A stretch of DNA of 64,000 nucleotides from Cacajao melanocephalus (GCA_963573385.1 CAUYLG010009267.1:1-64000), one strand, 5' to 3'. Positions 41,765 through 53,784 are shown, counted from the first letter of the stretch. Program-made: numbers and translations. The notes: generated by a model not told the origin, from the sequence alone.

Positions 41765-42285
41765 ACTGATGTCCGTGTCTCCAGTCTTGTTCTCCTGCCA
41801 TCCATTTTCCTCACTCTGGCCTTTGTAAAGGGAAAATCTGGTTATGGCACTCGGCCACTTGCTCCACTGGCTCCTTGTGCTCTCTGGATGGATTCCAAAC
41901 ACCTTCTCATGGTCTGCAGGATTCTTCCACTCAGTCCCAGCCCTCCTCCCGCCACTGCCACGTTCAGCTGCGTGCGGCTTCCAAGCACCGCGTTCCCATG
42001 GCACCTAGGTACCCCTGCAGGTGTGGACACTGGCGTGTGCTACTTCCTCTTCCTGGAATTGCTTTTCTCTCTGCTCCTTACCTGGCCGACTCTGACTCAT
42101 CCTACAGTTCTCAGGAAAGCCTCTTGACTTCCGAAGGCTGGGCTAGGAGGCTTTTCTGTGTGGTTCCATGGTGCTCAATTCTTCCATTACAGGACATATC
42201 GGGTTATATTGAAAATTTCATTTCCTTCCTTCCTTCCTTCTTTCCTTCCTTCCTTCCTCATTTCCCCCTCTTCTATATACTGCAT
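41765..42285 (+). repeat. L2 fragment
   Basis: GGTTATGGCACTCGGCCACT, GGATTCCAAACACCTTCTCA and CTTCCTCTTCCTGGAATTGC match the L2 3' UTR order. It ends in a TTCC-rich tract. Confidence 0.75.
42216..42258. repeat. (TTCC)n microsatellite
   Basis: Run of TTCC with one TTTC interruption. Confidence 0.93.
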
Positions 42286-42298
42286 TAGTCACTAATCT

Positions 42299-42447
42299 TT
42301 TTTTTTTTTAATTTATCATTTCTTTTTTTCAAAGAGGGGGTTTCACCATGATGGCCAGGCTCGTCTTGAATGCCTGACCTCAGGTGATCCACCCACTTCA
42401 GCCTCCCAAAGTGCTAGGATGACAGGCGTGAGCCACCACGACCGGCC
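42299..42447 (-). repeat. Alu left-arm monomer, antisense, with own tail
   Basis: Left arm only. In sense it ends CCCCCTCTTTGAAAA followed by an A-rich tail. TAGTCACTAATCT flanks both sides exactly (42286-42298 and 42448-42460). Confidence 0.95.
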
Positions 42448-42579
42448 TAGTCACTAATCTAATTGCTCTAAGTACAAAACACAAAACAAAACCAAAATAA
42501 TCCAAAGCTCCCTGCTGCTCTCAGACGCTTGCATGGCTGGGGGGCAGAGACAGAAATTAAGCAAGATTAGGAAGTAGCA

Positions 42580-42990
42580 TAGAGAATATTAGAGAGGGAG
42601 ACGTCTTGAGAAGAAGAAATGAATCAGGAAGAGGATATGAAATACTGGGGGTGTTGACATTTTAGATGGGGCGGCTAGACAAGGCCTCCCTGAGAAGGCA
42701 TCTTGTGGGGAAAGACTTGCGGGACAGGAGGGAGTGAACCACGTAGCTCTATGGGGAAGAACATCTAGACAAAGAAAGGTACGGTACAAAGTCTGGAAGG
42801 CAGGAGCACACCCAGCTGGTGTGTTTGAAAATGAGGCCAGCGTGGCTGGAGAGGAGAGGAGGAGGAAAGGAGCAGGAGGATGGCAAGCGCCATGGAGTGG
42901 CCAGGTCCCGTGGGGCTGTGGGAAGGACCTTGATCTTTACTCCTCAGGAGCATAGGAGCCGTTGAGTATTGAATAGGGGAGTCTGGAGTT
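42580..42990 (-). repeat. L2 fragment, antisense, long
   Basis: CAAGGCCTCCCTGAGAAGGC, AATGAGGCCAGCGTGGCTGG, AAGGACCTTGATCTTTACTC and GAATAGGGGAGTCTGGAG follow the reversed L2 3' UTR. Confidence 0.85.
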
Positions 42991-43019
42991 TTTCATAGAG
43001 TCCTTCTGTCTGCAGTCTT

Positions 43020-43165
43020 ACTCTCCATTAGACAAACTCCTTGAAGGCAGGCATTGTGTCTTACTGATGTTTATTCTCAGGACATAGCACATCTAGCTTG
43101 CAGAAGACCTCAATGTATGTTTAAGGGATGAACAACTAATAAATGAATAAATGCATGAATGACTG
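43020..43165 (+). repeat. L2 tail
   Basis: CTCCTTGAAGGCAGGCATTG, TGTCTTACTGATGTTTATTC and a final AATGAATAAATGCATGAATG are typical of the L2 3' end. Confidence 0.85.
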
Positions 43166-43832
43166 CTATCTCCCAACCGCCAGATCCTGGCTCCTAAGGG
43201 CTCTGGAAATCTTCTCACTGCAGAAGGAAAGCTCTGGTAGAAGATGCTGCCAACAGCTAAGGCCTCGGGGTTCTTAACTGCTTGCTTGGATGTCGCTATG
43301 GCAGCAACACACATCCAAACCAGTTTTCACTGTCGCCACAGAGCGGCTGCTTAATGAATCAATGTCACCCGTAGGGAGGACTTCAGGGGTGACCCTGCCC
43401 TTCGAAATCTTCTGGATGAAGTCATAGAGTCATTACCAAAATTTCAGATGGAGGTAGGAAGAACACAGGGTTTGTTGATGGATGGACTCAGGATTTACAG
43501 CTATCTTTATAGGTTCAAGCCAAGAGGCACCATCAGGCTCCATCACCCGGAGAAGGTAAGATAGGGAGATGTCAGGCGGCCCCAGGGGTGATTCGTAGCT
43601 TTGGTAGGTGTCAAATACTCTATGAGTGAAAAGTGTGAAACAACTGTCAAAAGTCTGAAAGCTCTCGGAGAAGCCATGATAGATGTAGATGAATAGACGT
43701 GTCTTATCTGAGAGCTGTAAGCCGCTTCTGTGTAAAGCCACTCCCAGGATTTCAGGTGGGACACCTCCAGAGAGCTGTGAGCACACTGGCAGGATGACAG
43801 GGAGGGGTATTTGAGAGCACAGGGGGTGATTA
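43166..43832. other. Unique DNA with a 117-codon minus-strand frame
   Basis: No repeat recognised. The minus strand is open from 43786 to 43433 and has an acceptor-like pyrimidine-rich CTGCCAG just upstream. The frame ends in a stop, and the sequence after it resumes open in another frame. I do not recognise the protein. It could be a decayed coding fragment or chance. Confidence 0.4.
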
Positions 43833-44090
43833 GCTTGGAGAAGAGGAGTCTAAGGGGGGGAATTGATAACTGTCTCCAGATATTATTAGTTCTGGATTAT
43901 TAGGTCTGAGAGAATTTAGATTTGAGAGTTAATGTGAATGGCCCTAAGGGCCATTTGGATATCAGCTCAACGGATGGAAGCATTGTCCAGACATCAGATG
44001 GCTTCAAGCCCCTCTCTTTTTTTAGTAGGGAGGGGAGGACAAATCGGTAGGGAGGAATGCTGTGGAATTGACTTAAGCATCAGATAAACA
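43833..44090 (+). repeat. CR1/L3-like LINE tail (tentative)
   Basis: AGCTTGGAGAAGAGGAGTCT followed by GATAACTGTCTCCAGATATT resembles the 3' region of CR1/L3 LINEs. Divergence is high. Confidence 0.35.
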
Positions 44091-44199
44091 CTTTTACTAG
44101 AGTCCTTCAAAATGCTTTTTCACAGTGGGGCTCCGTGAATGCATCTCCTCAATTACTGTGTGGCAGACTCTGCCAGTTACGCCTTAGTATCCATTCTTC

Positions 44200-44917
<718 letters not shown>

Positions 44918-45559
44918 TAGAGGTTTTCCCTCATACTCTGCCTCTCCAAAACTATGGAGTTGTACCAGATATGTTTTCCGTTATTTCATTGTTCATTTGG
45001 TGACTTCCATTAATGTCCCAGAACACAAAAAGAAACGGAGTAGTGAAAATGCAGTTTATGCACAGGCAGCCAAGGTATTTTCTTAAGACAATCTGCTGTA
45101 AGGCATGGGGCTGAGGAATGGCCTGTGTCTAGAAGAGTGGGCCTTTGAGGTTTGCCGTGTGTTCTGAATAACTTCCCTGTTCTGGTTATTAGTTCTTAGA
45201 TCGTATGGAAACATAAACTTCCTAGCAGTAAGCGGTAATCAGTACTTAGAGAGTACACGTCTCTGTTTAGAGGTTGTCTTTCTCAGTTTCTTAAGAAGCC
45301 TACGTTTGAATGCCATCTGTTCATTTGTTTATTAATTGAGTTATTCATGGGAATACAAAGTCGGGTAAGGAGGGGTCCAGACTCTTAGATGCTCACAGTT
45401 GAATAAAGAAGGCAGATGCAGCTGCGTTTCTTGTGCCTCTCTGGACATGCCTCTCCTCATGTTTGGCTCTCTGAGCCATGGGTGTCAGTGGGTGATTAAG
45501 AGTTTGCCAGCAAGGAAAGGTGGGGTGGCGCTTTTGGGAACTGATCCTCCAGAGGCATC

Positions 45560-45925
45560 TGCACATGTACGGAAGGATGTAAGTGAGCACTTACTCATGG
45601 CGGCATCACTTGTGGTAGCAGAAGCCTGGAGGCACCCCAAGGGTTGTCTTTAGAGGACTGGGTAATCTGTGAACATCCCCACATGAATACTATACAGCAG
45701 GGCAAAGGAGCAGGGCTGCTGTCTGTGCACAGACCCGACAGGTTTTCCAGAAAATACCATCAAGAGACAAAAGCAAAAAACATTCAGTATATATAGTTGG
45801 TTATATTTTGTGTAAGAAAATAGCATCTGTATCCATATTTGCTTGTATTTGCAGAAAGACTGGAAAAATATCAGCGATGTTAGAGAATAAAGTAAGATAA
45901 AGGGTAACTTTAAGTGGAATAAGGT
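45560..45925 (+). mobile_element. L1M fragment, sense
   Basis: GTAGCAGAAGCCTGGAGGCA, ATGAATACTATACAGCAGGG and AAAACATTCAGTATATATAG follow the L1M region after ORF2. Confidence 0.75.
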
Positions 45926-45926
45926 T

Positions 45927-46175
45927 GTTTTTTTTTTTTTTTGAGACGGAGTCTCACTCTGTCACCTAGGCTGGAGGGCAGTGGCATGATCTCAGCTCAC
46001 TGCAACCTCTGCCTCCTGGGTTCAAGTGATTCTCTTGCCTCAGCCTCCTGAGTATCTGGGACTATAGGCATACACCACCACGCCTGGCTAATTATTTTGT
46101 AGTTTTAGTAGAGATGGGAGTTTCACCATGTTGATTAGGCTGGTCTGCTGATCTCAAATGATCTGCCTGTCTCAG
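45927..46175 (-). repeat. Alu, antisense, 5'-truncated
   Basis: Antisense Alu that stops after TGATCTGCCTGTCTCA, so its 5' end is missing. Confidence 0.94.
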
Positions 46176-46380
46176 AGTCAGGTTTTAATGTTATAATTTA
46201 ATAACCATCTTATTCAACGACATATCAAATCTGAAAGGAATCACATGAATCTTTAATCTGGGGCCTTAGCTAATGTATCTTTAAAGTTTTAGAAGTTGTG
46301 AAAAAATTCAAGTTATGGTAAAAATGACCAGTATCAGTAAATATCAGACTTTAACTATTTGAATGCCCTTTTCTTTGCAG

Positions 46381-46440
46381 CTAATGACACCTCCTAAAGA
46401 TGAGTTTTATGAAGAGCTGCAAAGAATTTCTTCTATTTAA
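46381..46440 (+). other. Candidate terminal coding exon
   Basis: A strong acceptor-like CCCTTTTCTTTGCAG ends at 46380 with a branch-point-like TTTAACT about 20 bases upstream. It is followed at once by 19 open codons in the frame starting CTA ATG and a TAA at 46438-46440. The 200 bases upstream are repeat-free. An AATAAA at 46740-46745 would give a UTR of about 300 bases. No homologous protein is recognised and no partner exon is identified. Confidence 0.25.
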
Positions 46441-46556
46441 AAAAACTGAGGAAAGAATCTTTTTTTAGCATTCAATAATTCTTATAAATTCCCTTAATTT
46501 GCTATCATAGAACAAATGAGTGATAATTTTTCTTTCTTCCTCCCTTCCTCTCTCTG

Positions 46557-46613
46557 TCACACATGCACACACGCACACATGCACACACGCACACACACAC
46601 ACACGCACATTTA
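46557..46613. repeat. (CA)n microsatellite, interrupted
   Basis: CACACATGCACACACGCACAC-type run preceded by a CT-rich tract. It lies in the possible UTR of the candidate exon at 46381. Confidence 0.94.
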
Positions 46614-47207
46614 GGAAGAATAAGAGGTGACTTTGTGGATGAAAAGCTGTTTTTCACTTCCCTCTATCATATAACTGAATTCAGGCTATTCCCAAAATGA
46701 GCCAAATACACAGTTTTAATCATGGGTGTTCCTTTAACAAATAAATCGGCAAATGTATAATGCCAGGGAAATCTCCAGAACACTGCGCGTTGGTGGGGCT
46801 GTTATCATCAAAGGGGACTTCCCTTTTGTTTGCAGCCCTGGAGTTTCTCTGTCATGGGATGATAAATTGTGGTCAGATGTGGGAGAGCAGAAAAAGGGCC
46901 TTTCTTGTGTAAAGACAGGCTGTCGTGAAGGAACTCCAGGGCACCTTCTCAGTCCAACCTCTTTAAGAACGAGTGCATGTGGAAGATGAGAATCTGCAAG
47001 TTGATTCTCTTAAGTGTAACCAAGCTGTGCCTCCTGGAAAGCCTTGAAGAACCCAAAATTAGCGGGTGCTCAGTGAATTGGAAGATCTTCCAGATTATCA
47101 GAGTAAAGAGGAATCATGAAGAGGGAAGCCATTTCTTTTTTTTTTCTTTTTCTCATTTTCCCTTTTTAAGATAAAAAAGTTCTTAAAATTTACATATACC
47201 TTCTGAA

Positions 47208-47325
47208 ACATTTTTTTTTTAATAGAGAGGAGGACTCACCATGTTGCCCAGGCCAGCCTCAAGCGATCCTTCTGCCTTGGCCTCCCATAGTGCTGGGATT
47301 ACAGGCTCGAGCCACTGTGCCTGGT
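47208..47325 (-). repeat. Alu left-arm monomer (FLAM-like), antisense
   Basis: ATGTTGCCCAGGCCAGCCTC through CGAGCCACTGTGCCTGG, with a T9 start. Only the left arm is present. Confidence 0.85.
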
Positions 47326-47465
47326 CTTGGCTGGCATTTCTTAATAAAGGAGAGAGCCTCGCCCTTGATCACCACTCATCTGTATGCAGCAGAATTGGAG
47401 AAAACTGCTTAGTAGCTCCCAGAACCATCCTGGGGCTTGTGTACTGAGGGGTCGTAGAAATTTCT

Positions 47466-47865
47466 TCCTTCCTTCCTTCCTTCCTTCCTTCCTTCCTTCC
47501 TTCCTTCCTTCCTTCCTTCCTTCCCTCCCTCCCTCCCTCCCTTCCTCCCTTCTCTTTCTCTCTTTCTCTATTTATTTCTTTCTTTCTGTTCCGCTCTTGT
47601 TGCCCTGGCTGGAGTGCAATGGCACGATCTCGGCTCACTACAACCTCCACCTCCTGAGTTCAACTGATTTTCCTGCCTCACTCAGCCTCCTGAGTAGTTG
47701 GGATTACAGGCAAGCACCACCACGCCCGGCTAATTTTGTATTTTTAGTAGAGACAAGGTTTCTCCATGTTAGTCAGGCTGGTCTTGGACTTCTAACCTCA
47801 GGTGATCCGCCCGCCTTGGCCTCCCAAAGTGCTGGGAGTACAGGTGTGAGCCACTGTGCCTGGCT
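47466..47865 (-). repeat. Alu whose A-tail became a long (TTCC)n tract
   Basis: Antisense Alu (about 47585-47865) preceded by more than 100 bases of TTCC, TCCC and TTTC repeats. The duplications TAGAAATTTCT (47455-47465) and TAGAAATTGCT (47866-47876) enclose both, so the tract grew from the Alu tail. Confidence 0.95.
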
Positions 47866-48459
47866 TAGAAATTGCTTTCTATAGATCATAAGCTCTTTGA
47901 GAGCAGGTATTTTGTCATATCCTTCTTTCCTAATTCCCCAGAGGGCCCAGGAGTGTGCCAGGCACGTGGGAGTCCTGCACAAACACATAACAAAAGGCCT
48001 TTTCTGTTTCATGGAAGTGAAGGACTTGAAGAGACTTCTGGAGTTCTTCCAGTTCAGTCTCTCTAACCCTTAAAGACAGCTGAGAATTCATCAGAGTTTA
48101 AATGAGCAAGAGAAGGATTCCAATAACATCACTTTTTACCTCATTTCAGAGTCTACCAGACTACAGTACAGAGATGCTTCCTTATGGGTAACTTAAGTGC
48201 CCGTGCAATTTCCACTGTAGACTGAGGAGGCTGGTCCCATCACCAGCGCCCTGACCTCCACTGGTGAGCTATGTCTTTCTTCCACTCTCCCTTCTTCAGG
48301 CTGGAAAATCTTAGTTACTTTTATGTCTCAGAGGTGTAGGATATTTTTGGGAGGTGTTTTCATTTACCTTCTCTTATTAGGAGCTGGGAAAATTCAAGTT
48401 TAAGAGGAAAAAGATTAAAAAAATTAAAAAGTATCATAATAATATAATAATGATAAAGG

Positions 48460-48620
48460 TCAGGAACAGTACCTCATTCCTGTAATCCCAGAACTTTGTA
48501 AGGCTGCGGTGGGAGGATTGCTTGAGGCCAGGAGTTCAAGGATAGCCTGGGCAACATAGCGAGACCCTGTCTCTATTTTTAAGAAGTTTAAAAAGTAAAA
48601 AAAAAAAAAAAAAAGAAAGA
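48460..48620 (+). repeat. Alu left-arm monomer (FLAM-like)
   Basis: GGTGGGAGGATTGCTTGAGG and GGGCAACATAGCGAGACCCT, then an A-rich end. No right arm. Confidence 0.88.
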
Positions 48621-48647
48621 AAGAAAAAGATGGTTATAGCTCTTTCT

Positions 48648-48940
48648 TTTCTTTTCTTTTTTTCTTTTTTTGAGATGAAGTCCTTTCTGTTGCCCATGCT
48701 GGAGTGCAATGGCGCGATCTTGGCTCACCACCAGGGTTCAAGGGATTCTCCTGCCTCAGCCTCCCAAACAGCTAGGATTACAGAAGTGAGCCACCACACC
48801 TGGCTAATTTTTGTATTTTTAGTAGAGACAGGGTTTCACCATGTTGACCAGGTTGGTCTCGAACTCCTGAGCGCAGGTGATCTACCTGCCTCCGCCTCCC
48901 AAAGTGCTGGAATTACAGGCGTGAGCTACCTCGCCCAGCC
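48648..48940 (-). repeat. Alu, antisense
   Basis: Flanked by ATAGCTCTTTCT and ACAGCTCTTTCT. A segment of the right arm is deleted (GGCTCACCACCAGGGTTC). Confidence 0.96.
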
Positions 48941-49084
48941 ACAGCTCTTTCTAACTTAAAATCTGTGCTATTCATGGGAAAGTTCTGTATATTTGTTGTT
49001 TCCTAATTTTCCCCCTCTCTCAGAGAGTGATAGCTGTGTATCCTAATATCAGCTCTTCCTTAGCCCTCCATGCCCTCGGTGATA

Positions 49085-50000
49085 ACTGGGCACCGGGCTG
49101 CTGAGGAAAAAGATTGCATTTCCCTCGCAGCTGATTGTAGCCCAAAAGATGTAAACAGCCATGTTACATGACAGACAAAGGGAGAACTGCCTGAAAGACA
49201 GTGCTTTTTGTCTTTTCTTTGTCTCTCCTGCTAGTTTCTTGCTTTCAGTTATCTATTGTTATGTACCAATAATTGTACTTCTACAATTAGTGGCTAAAAT
49301 CAGTACAATTTATTACTTTTTCTGATTCTGTAGCTGGGAAATCGGGGAGGTTTCTCATGCCAGTCATGCCTGATATCCCAGCTGCTGTAGGATCTAAGAT
49401 GGCCTCATCCACATGTCCGCCAGCAGGGGCGCCTCAGTTCTTCTCTGCGAGGTGTCTCCTTCTCCCAAGGCCACATGCACCTTATCACAACATGGCAGCC
49501 TCAGGGTTTCAAGAGGGAGAGAGAGGAAGCTTCGAGATTGCTTAAGGACTAGGCTCTGTAATTTATACATCACCACTTCTGTCAAATTCTGCTGGCCAAC
49601 CTGGATTCAAGGGTGGGGAACTAGACTCCACATCTTGATGGAAGAATAGACCGTGTCATTGACATTGAAAGGGGTTGAGATACAGGAGGTGTGACTCATT
49701 GGGAGAGCATTATAAAAACAATCTGCCGCACTGGCTGGAATATGGACGCGATGCTATGAAACAGAATTTAAGCAGCTGTCTTGGATGAGCTCTGGAGGCC
49801 CTGTGCTAAGAAAATTAGAGAACCAGCTTGGAAAGAGTCCTTGAGATTTTGTGAAACCTCCTATGAACGATGCGCTGTCTACCTCCAGTGCAGTTTTATT
49901 TGAGAGGTTGATAAACGCTTGTATTGTTTAGGCCACTATTATTTTGGCCTTTCTGTCACTTGCAACCAAATCTAATCCTAACTTACATGCTTTTCAACAC
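49085..50000 (+). mobile_element. MLT1-type LTR split by another LTR
   Basis: 5' piece 49085-49243 (TTTCCCTCGCAGCTGATTGT, TCTCTCCTGCTAGTTTCTTG) and 3' piece 49722-50000 (GGAATATGGACGCGATGCTA, AGGCCACTATTATTTTGGCC). The two halves read as one MaLR LTR. Confidence 0.65.
49244..49721 (-). mobile_element. MLT1-type LTR, antisense, inside an LTR
   Basis: CAGTTATCTATTGTTATGTA, GATTCTGTAGCTGGGAAATC, CTAAGATGGCCTCATCCACA and AGGTGTGACTCATTGGGAGA follow an MLT1-type LTR in reverse. It includes a near-CTCF sequence CCAGCAGGGGCGCC (49422-49435). Confidence 0.7.
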
Positions 50001-51795
50001 TCACCCTCTTAAATTTTCAGCTCGACTTATCAGCTGAGGCTCCCACCCTACAGAGGGTTCTGTAGGTTCAGCCTTGGAGAGGGAGGGAGGAAACCTAACA
50101 TGTGGAGGCCCTGTCATGTTTTGATGTCATTGCCTGTCCCATTTGGCCAGCCTGGGAAAAATAAAATGAGGAAGGTGAATAGGAGAGATGTTGCCTCGGG
50201 ACTGAAGAAGGTTAGGGGTTGTCATGAGCCTGCCTGAAACACTGCCTGGCCCCATATTGGTCAATGTAATCTCAGCAACGAACCCAGGGGAGAGCCCAGG
50301 AACCACAGTGGCAGGTCCAAGAATATTCCAGGCAAACTGAAAAAGCCACACTTGCCCATGCATAGACCTTGTGGATCAGTGGTTCATTTGGATGTGGTCA
50401 GAAGTGGGCCTGTTCCCTGATATAATGATAAGCTATGAATCTCGGGTTCCATCTGGAAGCCGTTTTCAGATTTGCATTATGAAGAGATGATGTTGAGCTG
50501 GGGCTCTCCAAACTCATCTGTTTTGCATGTGCACAAGGGTGGGTTTTAGAGACGAACAGCAGCTTTTCTCTTCTCCACTGTTTCTTCGAGTTTTATGGTT
50601 AGGTTTGGGCTTTATTTATAACTTGTCACATGGAGAAATACAGCAGAGCACTATCCAGAGGCCACGCAGCATCGTATCATTTTACAAATTCCCCACTCGT
50701 AATTAGTTTAGGCTGTTTTAAGTCTGCATTTTTTTTCTATAATGATATAGCAGACACAAAGTGTTAACTAGAAACAGAAATATTCGTCTCTACCTCTGTC
50801 CCACCCTTACCCGCCCTCCCAACATCACCTTCCTCTACCCACCGGGGGGTACCCTGGTAGTACATCGAAGAACAAGTCTATCTGGAGGCTTTAGCCACTC
50901 TTGGAGGCCACGGAAACTTGAACGCTTATCTCATCCCTTTCTCTTCTTCCAACAGAATGGTCCACAAACAACCTGGACAGATAGAAGCCATCTATCCCAA
51001 TTTAAAGAAGCTCATAGACACGTCTGATTGATTCTGTGACCTTGCTTTGTTACTTGTCTCTGAGTTGAGAGGCTTCACTGCCAGGGACTTCGTCCAGAGT
51101 TTCTGAGGCCTCCAACAGCCTGTGGTCTCCTGGTCGCTCAGACCCTACCGCTGGCTTTAGATGCTGCGTCTTGCTGATGTTTGAGTCGCCTTTAGCTCTC
51201 TGTGAAAGGCATGCTGGTGAGGCCACATACCGGGAAACCATGACAAACAACAGTATTACAGTCTGGTTAAAAAAGAATATATACGTATACACAAACGTAT
51301 ATTCCCCTACCCCAGGGGTTGTGGCTTGTTTGGCATAAATTTACATGTATTTTGGCATAAATCTGCATACTAAGTTCCTAAGTCTTTACTTCCAAATAGG
51401 GTTACATGAGAACCCCTCATTTACAGCACTAAAATTTGTATTGTTCCCTTTAGACCCGTGTCACTGGCTGTTACTAATGTACTGAGTTTCTCCAGTTTGC
51501 CCTCCATTTCCTAGAATTTGTTCTAATTTTTAGGAAATGCTTACTAATATCACCATTGTGTGCTGTGCAATCCAGCCCGGAAGGACATCAAAAGGTCTCT
51601 TGTGAGCTGGTAGCTATTGTTAGGTATTGTCTGCAGAGACATTGGGTCTCCTGTAGACATCCCACAGAGCTGTCCAAAAGTATTAATTATTAAGTTTGTC
51701 CTTTAATTGTATTTATTATATAAATTAGAATATTATGTTTATATGTATAGAAAAAGGATTCTGTCTAAGCATTATATCTGTATATAGAAAAAGGG
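50001..51795. other. Unique block
   Basis: About 1.8 kb without a recognised repeat, AT-rich at its right end. It contains the candidate terminal exon at 50956-51031. Confidence 0.5.
50956..51031 (+). other. Candidate terminal coding exon
   Basis: Pyrimidine-rich CCCTTTCTCTTCTTCCAACAG ends at 50955. The next base is followed by ATG (50957) and 24 open codons ending in TGA at 51029-51031. A second frame is also open to 51027. The surroundings are repeat-free. The predicted peptide is Lys/Ile rich and not recognised. No partner exon or nearby canonical AATAAA was established. Confidence 0.22.
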
Positions 51796-52090
<295 letters not shown>

Positions 52091-52143
52091 CCAAAAGTAC
52101 TGGAACGTGCATTATAGTTATTCTCAAATGTAATATTAGGGAT

Positions 52144-52443
52144 TTATATTTACATATATTTGAGTCAGGGTCTCACTCTGCCCAGGCTGGAGTGCAGTGG
52201 TGAGATCTCTTGGCTCACTGCAACCTTCACCTCCTGGGCTCAGGCAATCCTCCCACCTCAGCTTCCCAAATAGCTGGGATTACAGGCATGCTCCACCACG
52301 CCTGGTTTATTTTTTGTATTTTTTGTAGAGACAGGGTGTTACCATGTTGCCTAGGCTGATCTCAAATGCCTTGGCTTAAGTGATCCTCCCACCTCGGCCT
52401 CCCAAAGTGCTAGGATTACAGGCGTGAGCCACCATGCCCAACC
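52144..52443 (-). repeat. AluJ-like, antisense
   Basis: Flanked by AATATTAGGGAT on both sides (52132-52143 and 52444-52455). Confidence 0.96.
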
Positions 52444-52499
52444 AATATTAGGGATATTGATCATTGTTCAAGAACAATGTTATCAAACCTACCTGCGTA

Positions 52500-52590
52500 A
52501 TTCTGTGTGAGCTAGGGCAAGTGGTGTCACTCCCCTGGAGCCTCAGTTTCTTCCTCTGGAAACTGAGGGAAACTACACCAACTCTGAGTG
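52500..52590 (-). repeat. MIR fragment, antisense
   Basis: GTGTGAGCTAGGGCAAGTGG and AGCCTCAGTTTCTTCCTCTG match antisense MIR. Confidence 0.83.
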
Positions 52591-52884
52591 TTTCCCAACT
52601 CGCAGGCATCTGACACCACCTTTATAATTTTTGCCATCTTCTCATGTCATTTATACTATTTCATCATATTTTTCTGGAATTTAATAACTTTTCAACTTAA
52701 ACTGGCATGATCTACCTTAGCCTAGTCCTAAGCAAAAATCTCTGTGGAACTATGTGTTTGCTGTACTCTTTTTTCTTGCATATTAAAATAAATGCATGAC
52801 TCTTAATATTTTTTTAAGGTGTTCATTTGTATTCACTTCAAATTTTCTCAGGTCCTGCTGCACTTTGAGAATGTGATACATGAG

Positions 52885-53038
52885 GAGCTTGGTATAAGGC
52901 CCAACCCTGGCAGTCACAACAGGGGGAGGGTTGCTCCTGGCATCTAGTGGGTAAGACTAGGGATGCTCAAACACCCCACAGTGCCCAGGACAACCCCTAC
53001 CATGAAGAATCACCCATCCCGAGGTTGAGAAACTCTTG
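52885..53038 (+). mobile_element. MER20 hAT MITE
   Basis: CTGGCATCTAGTGGGTAAGA, GGATGCTCAAACACCCCACA, CAGGACAACCCCTACCATGA and AGGTTGAGAAACTCTTG match MER20 to its end. Confidence 0.88.
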
Positions 53039-53141
53039 TTTAGAGCTATCTTGATTTCTGCTGGGGAAAGGGAAGGTGCCCTGCCCATTTCCCACCCTCC
53101 CCATCAGATGAAGTGTCTCTGACAGTTTGAAAACTCCTTTA

Positions 53142-53305
53142 ACATTAAGCCAGGCATGGTGTGTGCCTGTAGTCCCAGTTACTCGGGAAGCTGAGGTGGG
53201 TGGATTGGTGAGGCTGGAAGGTCGAGGCTGCAGTGGGCTGTGATTGCGCCACTGCACTCCAGCCTGAGCAACAGAGACACCTTATCTCAAGAAATATAAA
53301 AAGAA
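53142..53305 (+). repeat. Alu right-arm monomer (FRAM-like)
   Basis: Right arm only, flanked by AAAACTCCTTTA on both sides (53130-53141 and 53306-53317). Confidence 0.92.
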
Positions 53306-53479
53306 AAAACTCCTTTACAAAGATATAAATTTTTTCATACTCTAATTAATAGAGATAAAATTCTATTCACAGACTTCCATAATGTGGGCCTCTGCCTGCC
53401 TGTGTTATGGTCAAAGGAGCTAGAAAGATAGAGGGAATATGATTCTGGGTGGCGTGGATTAGGTTATGACAAGAGTTTA

Positions 53480-53771
53480 GCTGGGCGTGGTGGCTCACAC
53501 CTGTAATCTCAGCACTTTGGGAAGCTGAGGCAGGCGGAGCATGAGGTCAGGAGTTCAAGACCAGCGTGGCCAACATGGTGAAACCCCGTCTCTACTAAAA
53601 ATATAAAAATTAGCTGGGCATGGTGGTGCGTGCCTGTAATTCCAGCTACTTGGGAGGCTGAGGCAGGAGAATTGTTGAACCGGGACCTGGGAGGCGGAGG
53701 TTGCAGTGAGCCGAGATGGCACCACCGTACTCCAGCCTGGGATAGAGAGAGAGACTTTGTGAAAAAAAATA
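53480..53771 (+). repeat. AluSc-like, sense
   Basis: Full length with AAGAGTTTA at both ends. A small duplication lies near AACCGGGACCTGGGAGG. Confidence 0.96.
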
Positions 53772-53784
53772 AAGAGTTTAACAG

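Noticed and set aside
46836..46990. Acceptor-like CTTTTGTTTGCAG followed by an open frame
   Set aside because: Open only in one frame for a short stretch and lacks a donor or polyadenylation support; weaker than the candidate at 46381.
47384..47884. 166-codon plus-strand frame
   Set aside because: It consists of the TTCC tract and an antisense Alu translated through; no gene.
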